A stretch of 64,000 nucleotides of DNA from JAFAGX01 sp963759875 (GTDB lineage Bacteria > Acidobacteriota > Terriglobia > Terriglobales > Acidobacteriaceae): the NCBI GenBank assembly GCA_963759875.1, contig CAVXBB010000016.1:372001-436000 (forward strand), read 5' to 3'. How positions within the stretch are numbered: the first letter of the stretch is position 1; the number at the start of each line of letters is the position of its first letter. The position numbers and the translations under genes are program-made. Positions 39,201 through 46,864 of this stretch are shown piece by piece. A model generated the notes under the pieces. That model searched no databases. It was not told where the DNA came from and worked only from the letters and a program-made list of their open reading frames with translations.

Positions 39201-41663
39201 AAGCTCGATGCTGGTAGCCGCGTACTAGTCATGGGCGATAAAGGCGGGGTCGCCAATGCTCTAGTCCAACAACTCAAAGGCCAGGGCGTCGATACTGTTC
39301 TAATCGAGAACTCAATCGACGCTGACGCGCTTTCGGACCTTCTCAACAAAGCACTGTCCGCTCGCGCGATCAACGGAGTGTACTGGCTATCAGCGCTGGA
39401 CGATGAGGGACCAATCGCTCAAATGGATTGCGATGCATGGCATGAAGCTGTGCGCGTGCGTGTCAAACTTCTTTACACCGCAATGCGGAGGTTATACGAG
39501 CAAATCGCGGCGCCAGGAACATTTCTCATTGTTGGCACCCGGATGGGTGGACGGCATGGTTATGACGAGTACGGCGTGACCGCGCCTTTAGGTGGCGCGG
39601 TAGCGGGATTTGCCAAGGCTTATAAACGAGAGCGCATGACTGCCACGGTCAAAGCGGTCGATTTCGAACCAGAACAGAAGCCGACCCAAATCGCAGAGAT
39701 CCTTATCAATGAAGCCTTGAGTGACCCAGGAGCGGTGGAGATCGGCTACAAGGAAGGCCTTCGCTGGAGTGTGGGGTTGAAGGAACAACCTGCCGTTGAC
39801 GGCGAGCCTGGTATGACACTCGATAGGAACAGCGTGTTTCTGATCACCGGTGCGGCCGGAAGCATTGTGTCGGCGATTACCGCCGATTTAGCGGCCGCAT
39901 CCGGCGGAGCGTTTTACCTGCTCGACGTCGTTCCCGAACCTGATCCCAATAATCCTGACCTCAAACGCTTTTTGAATGATAAAGAAGGTCTGAAGCGTGA
40001 TCTCTTCAACCGCATACAGGCGCGCGGCGAGCGTGCGACGCCTGCGTTGGTCGAGAAAGAACTGGCTGGCCTGGAGAGAGCACAGGCTGCGCAGGCTGCA
40101 ATTGATGCGGTACGAGCGGCAGGCGGAACACCGCACTATTTTGCTGTCGATCTCACGGATTCAGAAAGCGTCAGTAAGGTGATGAGAGTGGTCAAAGAAC
40201 GCAGCGGGCGTATTGACGTGTTGCTGCACGCGGCGGGTGTCGAGCGCAGCCATTCACTGCCTGACAAGAATCCCGCTGAGTTCGACCTGGTGTTCGATGT
40301 GAAAACCCTCGGGTTCTTCAATCTTCTGACGGCGATTGGCGATATGCCGCTTAAAGCGACGGTGGTGTTCAGTTCGATCGCAGGACGCTTTGGCAACGCG
40401 GGTCAGACAGATTACAGCTCTGCCAACGATCTGTTGTGCAAGCTCACATCCAGCTTTTGCAACTCTCGCCCGTCCACGCGTGCCATTGCAGTCGATTGGA
40501 CTGCGTGGGCTGGCATTGGAATGGCGACCCGGGGATCGATCCAAAAAATGATGGAAATCGCAGGAATCGATATGTTGCCGCCCGAAGCCGGCGTACCCGT
40601 AATTCGACGTGAACTTACCTCCGGCGGAACGCGAGGAGAAGTTGTAATTGGACAGCGGCTTGGGGTGCTGCTCAACGAGTGGGATGCAGATGGTGGAGTG
40701 GATCAAAACGCGGTCGACAAGTTCGATGATACGGAGCCACTTACGAAGGGGCCGATGATGGGAAAAGTTGTGAGCGCAAAGCTCTACAGCGGCCTCACGA
40801 TCGAAACCACGCTCGACCCCTCGCTCCAGCCATTTCTGCATGATCACCAGATCGACGGCACGCCGGTGCTGCCTGGGGTCATGGGAATTGAGGCATTTGC
40901 AGAAGCTGCACTCTGCATGCTTCCCGGCTGGCATGTGGAAATGATTGAGGATGTGAACTTTCTCGCTCCCTTCAAGTTTTATCGGAACGAGCCTCGAACA
41001 GTCACAACCGAAGTGGCGGTTTCGCCGTGCGGTCCTTCGCTAATGGCCGATTGCAGACTAATTGGCCGGCGGCTGCTCGCAAAGGAAGCTGAGCCGCAGG
41101 TCACAACGCACTTCACTGGACGTGTCCGGCTAACGAGACGAATGGCGCCAGGAATGGCTGTATTGCAACTGGGCGCCCCGGCGGGAGCGGCTATCGACGC
41201 TGCCGAAATTTATCGACTCTATTTTCATGGACCCGCATATCAAGTGCTGGAGCGTGCATGGTGGGACGGCAAGCGAGTCATCGGCCTCATGTCGAATCAC
41301 CTGCCCAAGAATCACCATCCCGCCGAACTTCCAACGGTGATTGCTCCACGGCTGGTTGAGCTCTGCTTTCAGACCGCCGGGCTGTGGGAGATGGGTGTGC
41401 AGGGCCGGATGGGGTTGCCATTGCATATCGATCGCCTCTCGTTACTATCACCCGAACCGGATGCGAATGAAGCGCAGCTTTACGCCGTAGTAACCCCTGA
41501 TGAAAGCCGCGGATCCTTCGACGCCGAAGTTGTCGATGCGGCTGGCAAACGTTATCTGTCCCTATGTGGATATCGGACGGTAACAATCCCCGATGCCATT
41601 AGTGCCGAACGAGTAAAAAAACTACAGACGCTGCTGTCAGCGGAATTCGCCTTGGTGGCATAG
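33249..41663 (+). CDS. Type I PKS / secondary-lipid synthase: KS-AT-KS-ACP-ACP-ACP-KR-DH
   Basis: A 2804-residue multidomain synthase. KS1: Cys217 (DAACAS), His351 (EGHGTST), His391 (NIGHLKG). AT: Ser707 (GHSLGEY), with VSHAFH indicating malonyl-CoA. KS2 (about 1005-1510): Cys1254 (NAACAST), His1402 (SHETYTPARGG) and His1442 (FTGHAMATG), so its triad is complete although the usual HGTGT is replaced. Three ACPs carry DLGxDTVKQAE with Thr1658, Thr1768 and Thr1881 at the usual Ser site. KR: TGAAGSIV near 2200, Ser2375/2376 and Tyr2389. DH: double hot-dog with His2533 in HQIDGTPVLP. There is no enoyl reductase or thioesterase. GGAGGAG precedes ATG 33249. The domain set recalls PfaA-type polyunsaturated or secondary-lipid synthases with an extra KS. 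The product is unknown. Confidence 0.9.
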   Translation: MENSAYRAIAIVGAGTVLPDAANVPVFWGNVKNGRYSISDVDPQRWDPALYYDPDPTVADKTYSKIGGWVREFVWDPVKWRLAIPPKVVDAMDTAQKWAIACTREALEDYGYPKRPLDSNRTAVILGNAMAGEKHYLTSLRVYFPEYARELSKSATFAALPAAVRADITRELHDRIAKFLPEITEDSMPGELANCIAGRIANIFNFHGPNFICDAACASAMAAISSAVEGLVENDFDVAITGGIDRNMGAPTFVKFCKIGALSGTGTRPYAEGADGFVMGEGAAIFVLKRLADAERDGDKIYAVLRGMGGSSDGKGKGITAPNPVGQKFAIERAWQNAGLSPATATLMEGHGTSTRVGDVVEVQSMIEVLGGCQLPTASIALGSVKSNIGHLKGAAGAAGFLKVVLALRDKLLPPSVHCERPNPDIDFAHSPFYVNTELKPWPTPADGVRRAGLSAFGFGGTNFHAVLEEYIPHRLNGNGKRSIASAATPSTVEHKETTRARDVSSSAYKAPLRGGLVIGAASGAELVERLRTAKTEAEAGKTPSLTAPEESDLRAPERLAIDFVNARELADKAGHALRALVANQPAMWKALRAQGIFRGSEAPAKVAFLYPGQGSQYVNMLAPLRKIEPIVADTFDEADRVMTPILGKPLSEFIFVDSADANAVAKAEEDLRQTAITQPAVLAADLALTRLLAAYGIEPDFVMGHSLGEYAALVAAGALPFADALEAVSARGREMTRFSVDDNGRMAAVFAPISEIERVLKSADGYVVIANINSEHQAVIGGASKATEQAMESFRKAGYEVAALPVSHAFHTSIVAPASEPLRRVLARLRLQSPRLPIVANTNGEFYPTGSDIVPQMLDILAEQVASPVQFIKGLHTLYQAGTRIFVEVGPKKALQGFAEDVLGNRGDVIAMFTNHPKVGEVAAFNQALCNLYAAGVGCGRAEKVSTKQDDSRKAASAPNLANGPILPNNGDHYEELGRLFAGVLESGWKIYQGASGPPKTAPLAISGAALGLPGTEHIFDDGNIARILHGEQFIDVIPTRFRKAMLDKHITRLVKSDNGGPAFETINDLSDVIKLAGRGGTFDLEHEFGVSADRIAALDRATQLAIAVGIDALRDAGIPLVMRYKTTSKGTQLPDRWGLPDNLRDDTGVIFASAFPGYDSFVEILSNYYTDRGRRDQLALLESLRARMAETNGQPLIDQEIDRRAEELRDLIEREPYVFDRRFLFRTLSMGHSQFAEYIGARGPNTQVNAACASTTQAVALAEDWIRAGRCRRVVVISADDVTSDHMLEWIAAGFLASGAAATDEVVEEAAIPFDRRRHGLIIGMGAAALVVESPVSLRERGLQPICEILGAVVANSAFHGSRLDVQHITQMMEKVISQAEAQHGIRRDEIAPKTVFVSHETYTPARGGSASAEIHALRHVFGRNADQIAIANTKGFTGHAMATGIEDVVAVKALETGCIPPVMNFKEVDPELGTLNLSKGGMYPIEYALRLGAGFGSQISMTLLRWVPTSDRKRRSPKALGYAYRIADNDAWDAWLARVAGNPAELEVVQRTLRVRDRGMAVPVNQHAEHLKIELVAESPAPQPTATVKTETAPPPEAHVEINPHEAEPQAVQKGGGQIDPVRQRVLTLVSDKTGYPVDMLDLDLDLEADLGVDTVKQAEVLATIREAYGIARDDSIKLRDFPTLAHVIRFVHEHRSDLSSAVPAREKKVEVKAATHPVVSTPTKTNAEDSVKERVLALVVEKTGYPKDMLDLDLDLEADLGIDTVKQAEMFTSIRETYNIPRDENRKLRDYPTLAHVIRFVYEQRPDLAAVSEVVTPEPIPAEATVSRPAPIHVETQIKSEDSIKQKVLAIVAAKTGYPEDMLDLDLDLEADLGIDTVKQAEMFSAIRAAYNIPRDENLKLRDFRTLAQVIRFAQDRSTLGKMAETQAAEKQKSKLGVDSRAPEPTIPVLASLDAANCIPRRVPVPVLRPPLHICKRTGVKLDAGSRVLVMGDKGGVANALVQQLKGQGVDTVLIENSIDADALSDLLNKALSARAINGVYWLSALDDEGPIAQMDCDAWHEAVRVRVKLLYTAMRRLYEQIAAPGTFLIVGTRMGGRHGYDEYGVTAPLGGAVAGFAKAYKRERMTATVKAVDFEPEQKPTQIAEILINEALSDPGAVEIGYKEGLRWSVGLKEQPAVDGEPGMTLDRNSVFLITGAAGSIVSAITADLAAASGGAFYLLDVVPEPDPNNPDLKRFLNDKEGLKRDLFNRIQARGERATPALVEKELAGLERAQAAQAAIDAVRAAGGTPHYFAVDLTDSESVSKVMRVVKERSGRIDVLLHAAGVERSHSLPDKNPAEFDLVFDVKTLGFFNLLTAIGDMPLKATVVFSSIAGRFGNAGQTDYSSANDLLCKLTSSFCNSRPSTRAIAVDWTAWAGIGMATRGSIQKMMEIAGIDMLPPEAGVPVIRRELTSGGTRGEVVIGQRLGVLLNEWDADGGVDQNAVDKFDDTEPLTKGPMMGKVVSAKLYSGLTIETTLDPSLQPFLHDHQIDGTPVLPGVMGIEAFAEAALCMLPGWHVEMIEDVNFLAPFKFYRNEPRTVTTEVAVSPCGPSLMADCRLIGRRLLAKEAEPQVTTHFTGRVRLTRRMAPGMAVLQLGAPAGAAIDAAEIYRLYFHGPAYQVLERAWWDGKRVIGLMSNHLPKNHHPAELPTVIAPRLVELCFQTAGLWEMGVQGRMGLPLHIDRLSLLSPEPDANEAQLYAVVTPDESRGSFDAEVVDAAGKRYLSLCGYRTVTIPDAISAERVKKLQTLLSAEFALVA
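38100..39020 (+). repeat. Three tandem ACP-domain repeats inside the synthase gene
   Basis: Three segments encode nearly the same carrier domain, with Thr codons at 38220, 38550 and 38889 (330 and 339 bases apart). Each reads KTGYPxDMLDLDLDLEADLG, then xDTVKQAE. The linkers between them are Pro/Ala/Glu/Val-rich. Tandem ACPs are typical of Pfa-like synthases, where they raise flux; Thr in all three is the notable point. Confidence 0.85.
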
Positions 41664-41706
41664 CCGCACGGGTGGGCTGATTGGCGAAACTCGCCTCGGA
41701 GCTTTT

Positions 41707-44700
41707 ATGGAAAACGAATTTCAACATGTTGGCATGGCGAAGAACGGTGAGCATTTTTCCAGGCGTTATGCTGATGTGGCGCTCGTCCACGCCGCAATCG
41801 AAAGCTGCAACAGGCAGTTCGACGTAGAGAAAAAACAGTTCTATGCGTCGGCGGCACGTGGCCGCCCACACGTCAGGGGCGAAATCGGACTTTGTGCAGA
41901 ACTGCGGTATGAAGGCCAATCCTACTCGCCAAAGGTGTATCGACTTGGCCCGCAGGAATACCGGGTCGAGGTGAACGGATCGCACTTCGTCGCCCATGTT
42001 GCATGCCTCGCTCAGTTTGAGCATTGGTTGACTTTGGCTGGAAGACGCTTTCATGTGGTCTGCGTCAGTGAAGGACAGAGTTATCGCATCGAGGTCGAGG
42101 GCATCTCTCACCACATCCAACGAGACGACGGTGGAATCATTCATGCGCCAGCGCCGGCGGTGGTAGTTTCGATTTCCGTAAAGCCGGGAGACGAGGTACG
42201 CAGCGGTGCTCAATTGGCCGTGCTGGAAGCGATGAAGATGGAGATGCAGGTTACGGCTCCATTCTCTGGCAGAGTACGCCAAGTCATGATAATTCCCAAC
42301 GTGCAGGTGGACAGGGGAGCGCCGCTGATTCAAATCGACGCTACCGTGGAAGCGTACACATCAACCTCGGCGCATCGAGTTGTCATTGGCAGTTCCTGGA
42401 GCGAGCAGCACGAAGTATTGTCATCTGTGCCTCCTCTTACGCATCTGTTGCGAGAGTTAAGGCAGTTGATGCTGGGCTTTGATGTTGATTCAAAGCGAAG
42501 CGCGCGCTTGCTCGCAGAGTTGGGAAAAAACGACGCGCCGAATAACGCCGAGCTAGTCGAACAGGAACACGAACTTCTGACAATTTTTGCCGACATCTGC
42601 AGCTTGTTCCAGCACGAACCGGAAGTGGATCATCCCAATAGCGGTGAAGAACCCAGTGCTGAAAGCCATCTGTTTTCCTACCTGAGGATGATCGACGCTG
42701 GAGGCGAGGGGCTGCCGACGAGTTTTGTGGAAGAACTCCGGCGTGCGTTAGCACATTACGGAGTCCGGAGCTTAGATCGTTCGCCGGAACTTGAACACAG
42801 CCTGCTTTGGATCTACAAATCCCATCAACGAGTGGATCAGCAACTTGCCGCTGTCACCGCGATCCTGGAGCGCCGATTGCGTCACATTCAGAACCTGCCG
42901 CGGCCGTCCGGAGAAGCGTTCCGCCTCCTGCTGGATCGCATTATCTCGGTCAGCACGGCCGATTTTCCTGCTGTTGCTGATCTGGCGCGCGAAGTTTGTT
43001 ATCGCTACTTTGATCAGCCTCTTTTCGAGAAGGCACGCAGTGAGGTTTATGAGCGATTAGAAAAACAGCTCGCGTACTTGGCTGCCGATCCCAATGCTGC
43101 TGACCGACACGAAAGAATTCACGCCTTAGTGGAATGTCCGCAGCCGCTTGCCTCAGTTTTCTGCAGACGCTTTGCTGATTCGGATACCGCTATGCGCCAA
43201 CTGATGCTGGAGGCAATTACGCGGCGCTTCTACCGAATCCGAAACCTGATGACAATCCGGACGTTTGAAACTGCCGGGCATTGCTATGCATCGGCGAAAT
43301 ACGACCATGAAGGAAAGCGCATTCATGTATTCGCCACATGCGCAGAATATTCGCGGCTCGAAGACGCAATCCGGGCAACTCTCCCAGTTTTTGCAGATGT
43401 GCCTTCCGCGGACGATGTCGTACTGGATTTCTATACCTGGCATTCGGACGAATTGTCTGCTCCCGAAATCAAACGGGAAGAAATCCATGCGGTGGTCAAC
43501 CAAGCCGCTTTCTTGCGCCCAATCCGCCGAATTGTGATCGCGGTGGGCAACACCGATCATCGGCAGGAACTCAACAGAGTGCAGTATTTCACCTATCGTC
43601 CTGGCGACGACGGATATCACGAAGACGAATTTTTCCGTGGCTTGCACCCCATGATGGGGAAGCGCCTGCATCTCTGGCGACTGAGCAATTTCAAAATCGA
43701 TCGGCTACCGTCTGCCGAAGACGTTTATTTAATTCATGCGGTGGCTCGAGACAATCCGAAGGACGAGAGGCTGTTTGGGTGTGCTGAAGTGCGGGATGTC
43801 ACAGCTGTCCGCAATGAGGCCGGGTGCATTGTCGCCTTGCCGCATCTGGAGCGTATGTTCATGGAAGTGCTGGCAGGCATCCGCCTGTTTCAGTCGCAAC
43901 GACCGGCGTACCAACGCCTGCATTGGAACCGAATTCTCCTTTATGTCTGGCAACCACTGACAATTAAGCGCTGCGAACTCGACAGCATTGTTCGACGACT
44001 CACACCAGCCACTCTCGGCCTCGGCCTCGAGCAGGTGGTGGTGCGCGCTCGGATTCCTAATCCAGTCAGCGGAGAATTGAAGGATATGGTTGTGCGTTTT
44101 TCCAATACGGCGGGAACCGGAATGCTGATCAGTTTTCGTCCGGCTACACAGCAACAAGCTATTAAGCCGCTCAGTGAATATGAACAGAAAGTTGTTCGCA
44201 TGCGCCAGCGTGGCCTGGTTTATCCATATGAAATCATCAAAATGCTCACGCCAAACCTAGAGGACGTTCAAGCTGAATTTCCAGCCGGCCACTTTGTCGA
44301 GTATGACCTTGACGCAAAAGGTGATTTAGTTGCCGTTGATCGCCCCTACGGCCAAAACAAGACCAACATCATTGTTGGAGTGATTCGCAACTACACGGCC
44401 AGATATCCAGAAGGAATGACCCGTGTGATGCTGCTGGGAGATCCGAGCAAGGATCTCGGAGCACTCGCGGAGCCAGAGTGCCGGCGCATCATCGCTGCAT
44501 TGGATCTTGCGCAAGCCAAGGGAGTACCCCTGGAATGGTTCCCCATTTCAGCAGGCGCGAAGATTTCCATGAACAGCGGGGTAGAAAACATGGACTGGAT
44601 CGCGCGTGTCCTGCGCCGACTGGTGGAGTACACGCAAGCCGGTGGCGAGGTGAACCTGCTGATTGATGGAATCAATGTCGGCGCGCAGCCTTACTGGAAC

Positions 44701-45966
44701 GCTGAGGCTACGATGCTGATGCACACGCGGGGCATTCTGGTCATGACTCCAAAGGCGGCAATGGTGCTCACCGGGAAACGTGCTCTCGACTACTCGGGCG
44801 GAATCTCGGCCGAAGATAATCAGGGCATCGGCGGCTACGACCGCATTATGGGAGTGAACGGCCAAGCGCAATATTGGGCCAAGGATATTAACGATGGGTG
44901 CCATATTCTGTTCCGTCATTACGAGCACACGTATGTAGCGGCGGGAGAACGATTCCCCAGAAAAGTGCTGACACTGGATCCCATCGAGCGCGACGTACGA
45001 GATTTTCCGCATGACGAGAACGGTGGAGAAGGCTTCAAGTCTGTAGGAGAGATATTCTCAGACGAGACAAACCCCGGCAGGAAGAAGTCATTCCAGATTC
45101 GAAAAGTTATGGCTGCAGTGGCGGATCAGGACCATGAACCGCTAGAGCGCTGGGCCGGCATGCGCGCGGCGGAAACCGTGGTGGTGTGGGATGCACATCT
45201 GGGTGGCTATCCCGTGTGCCTTATTGGGATCGAGTCCAAGCCGGTGTCGCGACTCGGATTCGTTCCAGCCGACGGTCCAGATCAATGGTGCGCCGGCACA
45301 CTGTTTCCGCAATCAAGCAAGAAGGCAGCAAGGGCAATCAATGCTGCCAGCAACAATCGGCCTGTCGTAATTCTGGCCAATCTGGCGGGATTTGACGGTT
45401 CACCGGAGTCCATGCGGCGGTTGCAATTAGAGTACGGTGCCGAAATCGGGCGGGCCGTCGTCAACTTCAAAGGTCCAATGGTGTTTTGCGTAATTTCGCG
45501 TTACCACGGAGGCGCTTATGTCGTATTCTCCAGCGCTTTGAATGAGAATCTCGAGGTGGCGGCTCTGGAAGGAACCTATGCTTCGGTCATAGGTGGCGCT
45601 CCGGCAGCCGCTGTTGTGTTTGCGGGCGAGGTCGAGGCCAGAACACGCAAAGATGAAAGACTGAAACCACTGAGCGAAGCGCTTAGCAAGGCGGAAGGGG
45701 CCGAAAAGAGTCGGCTTCGTGCTGAGTGGGACGAACTTTTCAAAGTGATCCACTCGGAAAAGCTCGGCGAGATGGCTGCGGAGTTCGACCGAGTGCACAG
45801 CGTGCAACGCGCGCTCGAAGTCGGAGCTTTGCATCGCATAATTCCGCCCGCGGAATTGCGTCCTTATCTTATTGAGGCAGTTCAACGGGGGATTCAAAAA
45901 GCCCAGGAATCATTCGTCGCACCAGAGACGGAAATTGCTGAAGCGGCAGTTGCTGAAGCGGCTTAG
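41707..45966 (+). CDS. Eukaryote-like acetyl-CoA carboxylase: biotinyl-central-carboxyltransferase, no biotin carboxylase
   Basis: A 1419-residue protein. The biotinyl domain has Lys177 in LEAMKMEMQV. Residues about 190-890 resemble the central region of eukaryotic acetyl-CoA carboxylases (GKRLHLWRLSNFKIDRLP, ILLYVWQPLTIKRCELDSIV, YPYEIIKMLTP). The carboxyltransferase spans about 895-1400 (LIDGINVGAQPYWNAEA, ALDYSGGISAEDNQGIGGYD, ILANLAGFDGSPESM, SRYHGGAYVVFSSALN). The N-terminal biotin carboxylase of eukaryotic enzymes is absent, so a separate AccC must charge the biotin. The likely role is malonyl-CoA supply for the synthase encoded 43 bases upstream, whose AT looks malonyl-specific. Propionyl-CoA or another acyl-CoA substrate cannot be excluded. 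Confidence 0.85.
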   Translation: MENEFQHVGMAKNGEHFSRRYADVALVHAAIESCNRQFDVEKKQFYASAARGRPHVRGEIGLCAELRYEGQSYSPKVYRLGPQEYRVEVNGSHFVAHVACLAQFEHWLTLAGRRFHVVCVSEGQSYRIEVEGISHHIQRDDGGIIHAPAPAVVVSISVKPGDEVRSGAQLAVLEAMKMEMQVTAPFSGRVRQVMIIPNVQVDRGAPLIQIDATVEAYTSTSAHRVVIGSSWSEQHEVLSSVPPLTHLLRELRQLMLGFDVDSKRSARLLAELGKNDAPNNAELVEQEHELLTIFADICSLFQHEPEVDHPNSGEEPSAESHLFSYLRMIDAGGEGLPTSFVEELRRALAHYGVRSLDRSPELEHSLLWIYKSHQRVDQQLAAVTAILERRLRHIQNLPRPSGEAFRLLLDRIISVSTADFPAVADLAREVCYRYFDQPLFEKARSEVYERLEKQLAYLAADPNAADRHERIHALVECPQPLASVFCRRFADSDTAMRQLMLEAITRRFYRIRNLMTIRTFETAGHCYASAKYDHEGKRIHVFATCAEYSRLEDAIRATLPVFADVPSADDVVLDFYTWHSDELSAPEIKREEIHAVVNQAAFLRPIRRIVIAVGNTDHRQELNRVQYFTYRPGDDGYHEDEFFRGLHPMMGKRLHLWRLSNFKIDRLPSAEDVYLIHAVARDNPKDERLFGCAEVRDVTAVRNEAGCIVALPHLERMFMEVLAGIRLFQSQRPAYQRLHWNRILLYVWQPLTIKRCELDSIVRRLTPATLGLGLEQVVVRARIPNPVSGELKDMVVRFSNTAGTGMLISFRPATQQQAIKPLSEYEQKVVRMRQRGLVYPYEIIKMLTPNLEDVQAEFPAGHFVEYDLDAKGDLVAVDRPYGQNKTNIIVGVIRNYTARYPEGMTRVMLLGDPSKDLGALAEPECRRIIAALDLAQAKGVPLEWFPISAGAKISMNSGVENMDWIARVLRRLVEYTQAGGEVNLLIDGINVGAQPYWNAEATMLMHTRGILVMTPKAAMVLTGKRALDYSGGISAEDNQGIGGYDRIMGVNGQAQYWAKDINDGCHILFRHYEHTYVAAGERFPRKVLTLDPIERDVRDFPHDENGGEGFKSVGEIFSDETNPGRKKSFQIRKVMAAVADQDHEPLERWAGMRAAETVVVWDAHLGGYPVCLIGIESKPVSRLGFVPADGPDQWCAGTLFPQSSKKAARAINAASNNRPVVILANLAGFDGSPESMRRLQLEYGAEIGRAVVNFKGPMVFCVISRYHGGAYVVFSSALNENLEVAALEGTYASVIGGAPAAAVVFAGEVEARTRKDERLKPLSEALSKAEGAEKSRLRAEWDELFKVIHSEKLGEMAAEFDRVHSVQRALEVGALHRIIPPAELRPYLIEAVQRGIQKAQESFVAPETEIAEAAVAEAA

Positions 45967-45975
45967 GGTTGATTT

Positions 45976-46689
45976 ATGGACGTGTTGTGGATGGAACAGG
46001 TGCAGGCAGACGTGCCTGCGCATAACGATTGGCTGAGCGCTGATGAAATTATTCGCCTACGCGGGATGCGAATTCCTAAACGGCGGGCTGATTGGCTGCT
46101 CGGACGCTGGACAGCGAAACGGGCAGTGGCGCAGGTCCTGGCCCTGGCAAGCGAGCTGCATTGGTTCGCTCAAGCTGAGATTCGTTCCGCCGCTTCGGGC
46201 GCACCGGAGTTTTTTCTTGGCAACCATCGCGCGGATCTTACGATTTCACTGAGCCACCGAGGCGAGTTCGCGGCCTGCGCGGTTGCGCGCGGCAAGATCG
46301 CGCTGGGTTGTGATATCGAGCTCATCGAACCGCATAGTGAGGCATTTCTTGCTGACTACTTCAGTGCCGAGGAGCAGCAGCTCGTTAGAAACCATGGCGC
46401 CGACCGAGATTTTCTCCTGGCTTTACTCTGGAGTGCGAAAGAAAGCGCTTTGAAGGCGTTGGAAACTGGGCTGCGAGCACATACGTGCAGCGTGGTTGCT
46501 TGCCCCGACATTTCATCCTCGGGTCGTGGTGCCTGGACCCGGCTGCTGGTCGGGCACATATCCGGCCGGGTCTTCAATGGATGGTGGCAGAGGAGCGGGG
46601 ATTTGATAAGGACTCTGGTCGCCGATCCAATTCCATCAGCACCCACCTTTTTAAGGAGCGAGAGAGCAATTGAACTGATCGCAACCTAG
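45976..46689 (+). CDS. Sfp-type 4'-phosphopantetheinyl transferase
   Basis: A 237-residue transferase with the Mg2+-binding GCDIELIEP and the second motif LLWSAKESALKAL, plus LTISLSHRGEFAACAV in the N-terminal half. It moves phosphopantetheine from CoA to carrier domains in the cytoplasm. It starts nine bases after the carboxylase gene and ends the long plus-strand run, so it almost certainly activates the three ACPs of the synthase. Because those ACPs have Thr at the attachment position, this enzyme would have to accept Thr. After its stop lies the glpK remnant on the other strand. Confidence 0.9.
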   Translation: MDVLWMEQVQADVPAHNDWLSADEIIRLRGMRIPKRRADWLLGRWTAKRAVAQVLALASELHWFAQAEIRSAASGAPEFFLGNHRADLTISLSHRGEFAACAVARGKIALGCDIELIEPHSEAFLADYFSAEEQQLVRNHGADRDFLLALLWSAKESALKALETGLRAHTCSVVACPDISSSGRGAWTRLLVGHISGRVFNGWWQRSGDLIRTLVADPIPSAPTFLRSERAIELIAT

Positions 46690-46697
46690 CCAACCTA

Positions 46698-46841
46698 CTA
46701 ATCGAACGAGCGCGTAACGGCTTTCTTCCATAAGCGATACATCTGCTCGCGCCGCTGCCCATCAAGGTTTGGAGTCCACTTGCGATCTGCAGCCCATCTG
46801 GCACTTAGTTCCGCTGTAGTTTTGAAGAAACCCACAACGGA
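46698..46841 (-). pseudogene. Glycerol kinase (glpK) 3'-end remnant
   Basis: Between the PPTase and cofC genes the minus strand reads about 47 codons ending in TAG at 46698-46700. The translation includes VVGFFKTTAELSARWAADRK, WTPNLDGQRREQMY and RLWKKAVTRS, which is the C-terminus of FGGY-family glycerol kinases (pattern WK/AxD-F/W-x-P-x-x-x, then GWKKAVxR). Upstream of it the frame fades and runs into the 3' end of cofC. No other part of glpK is present. It is a fossil marking a rearrangement or insertion boundary. Confidence 0.7.
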
Positions 46842-46864
46842 CCGCGAAAGGATGCACTCAGGCC

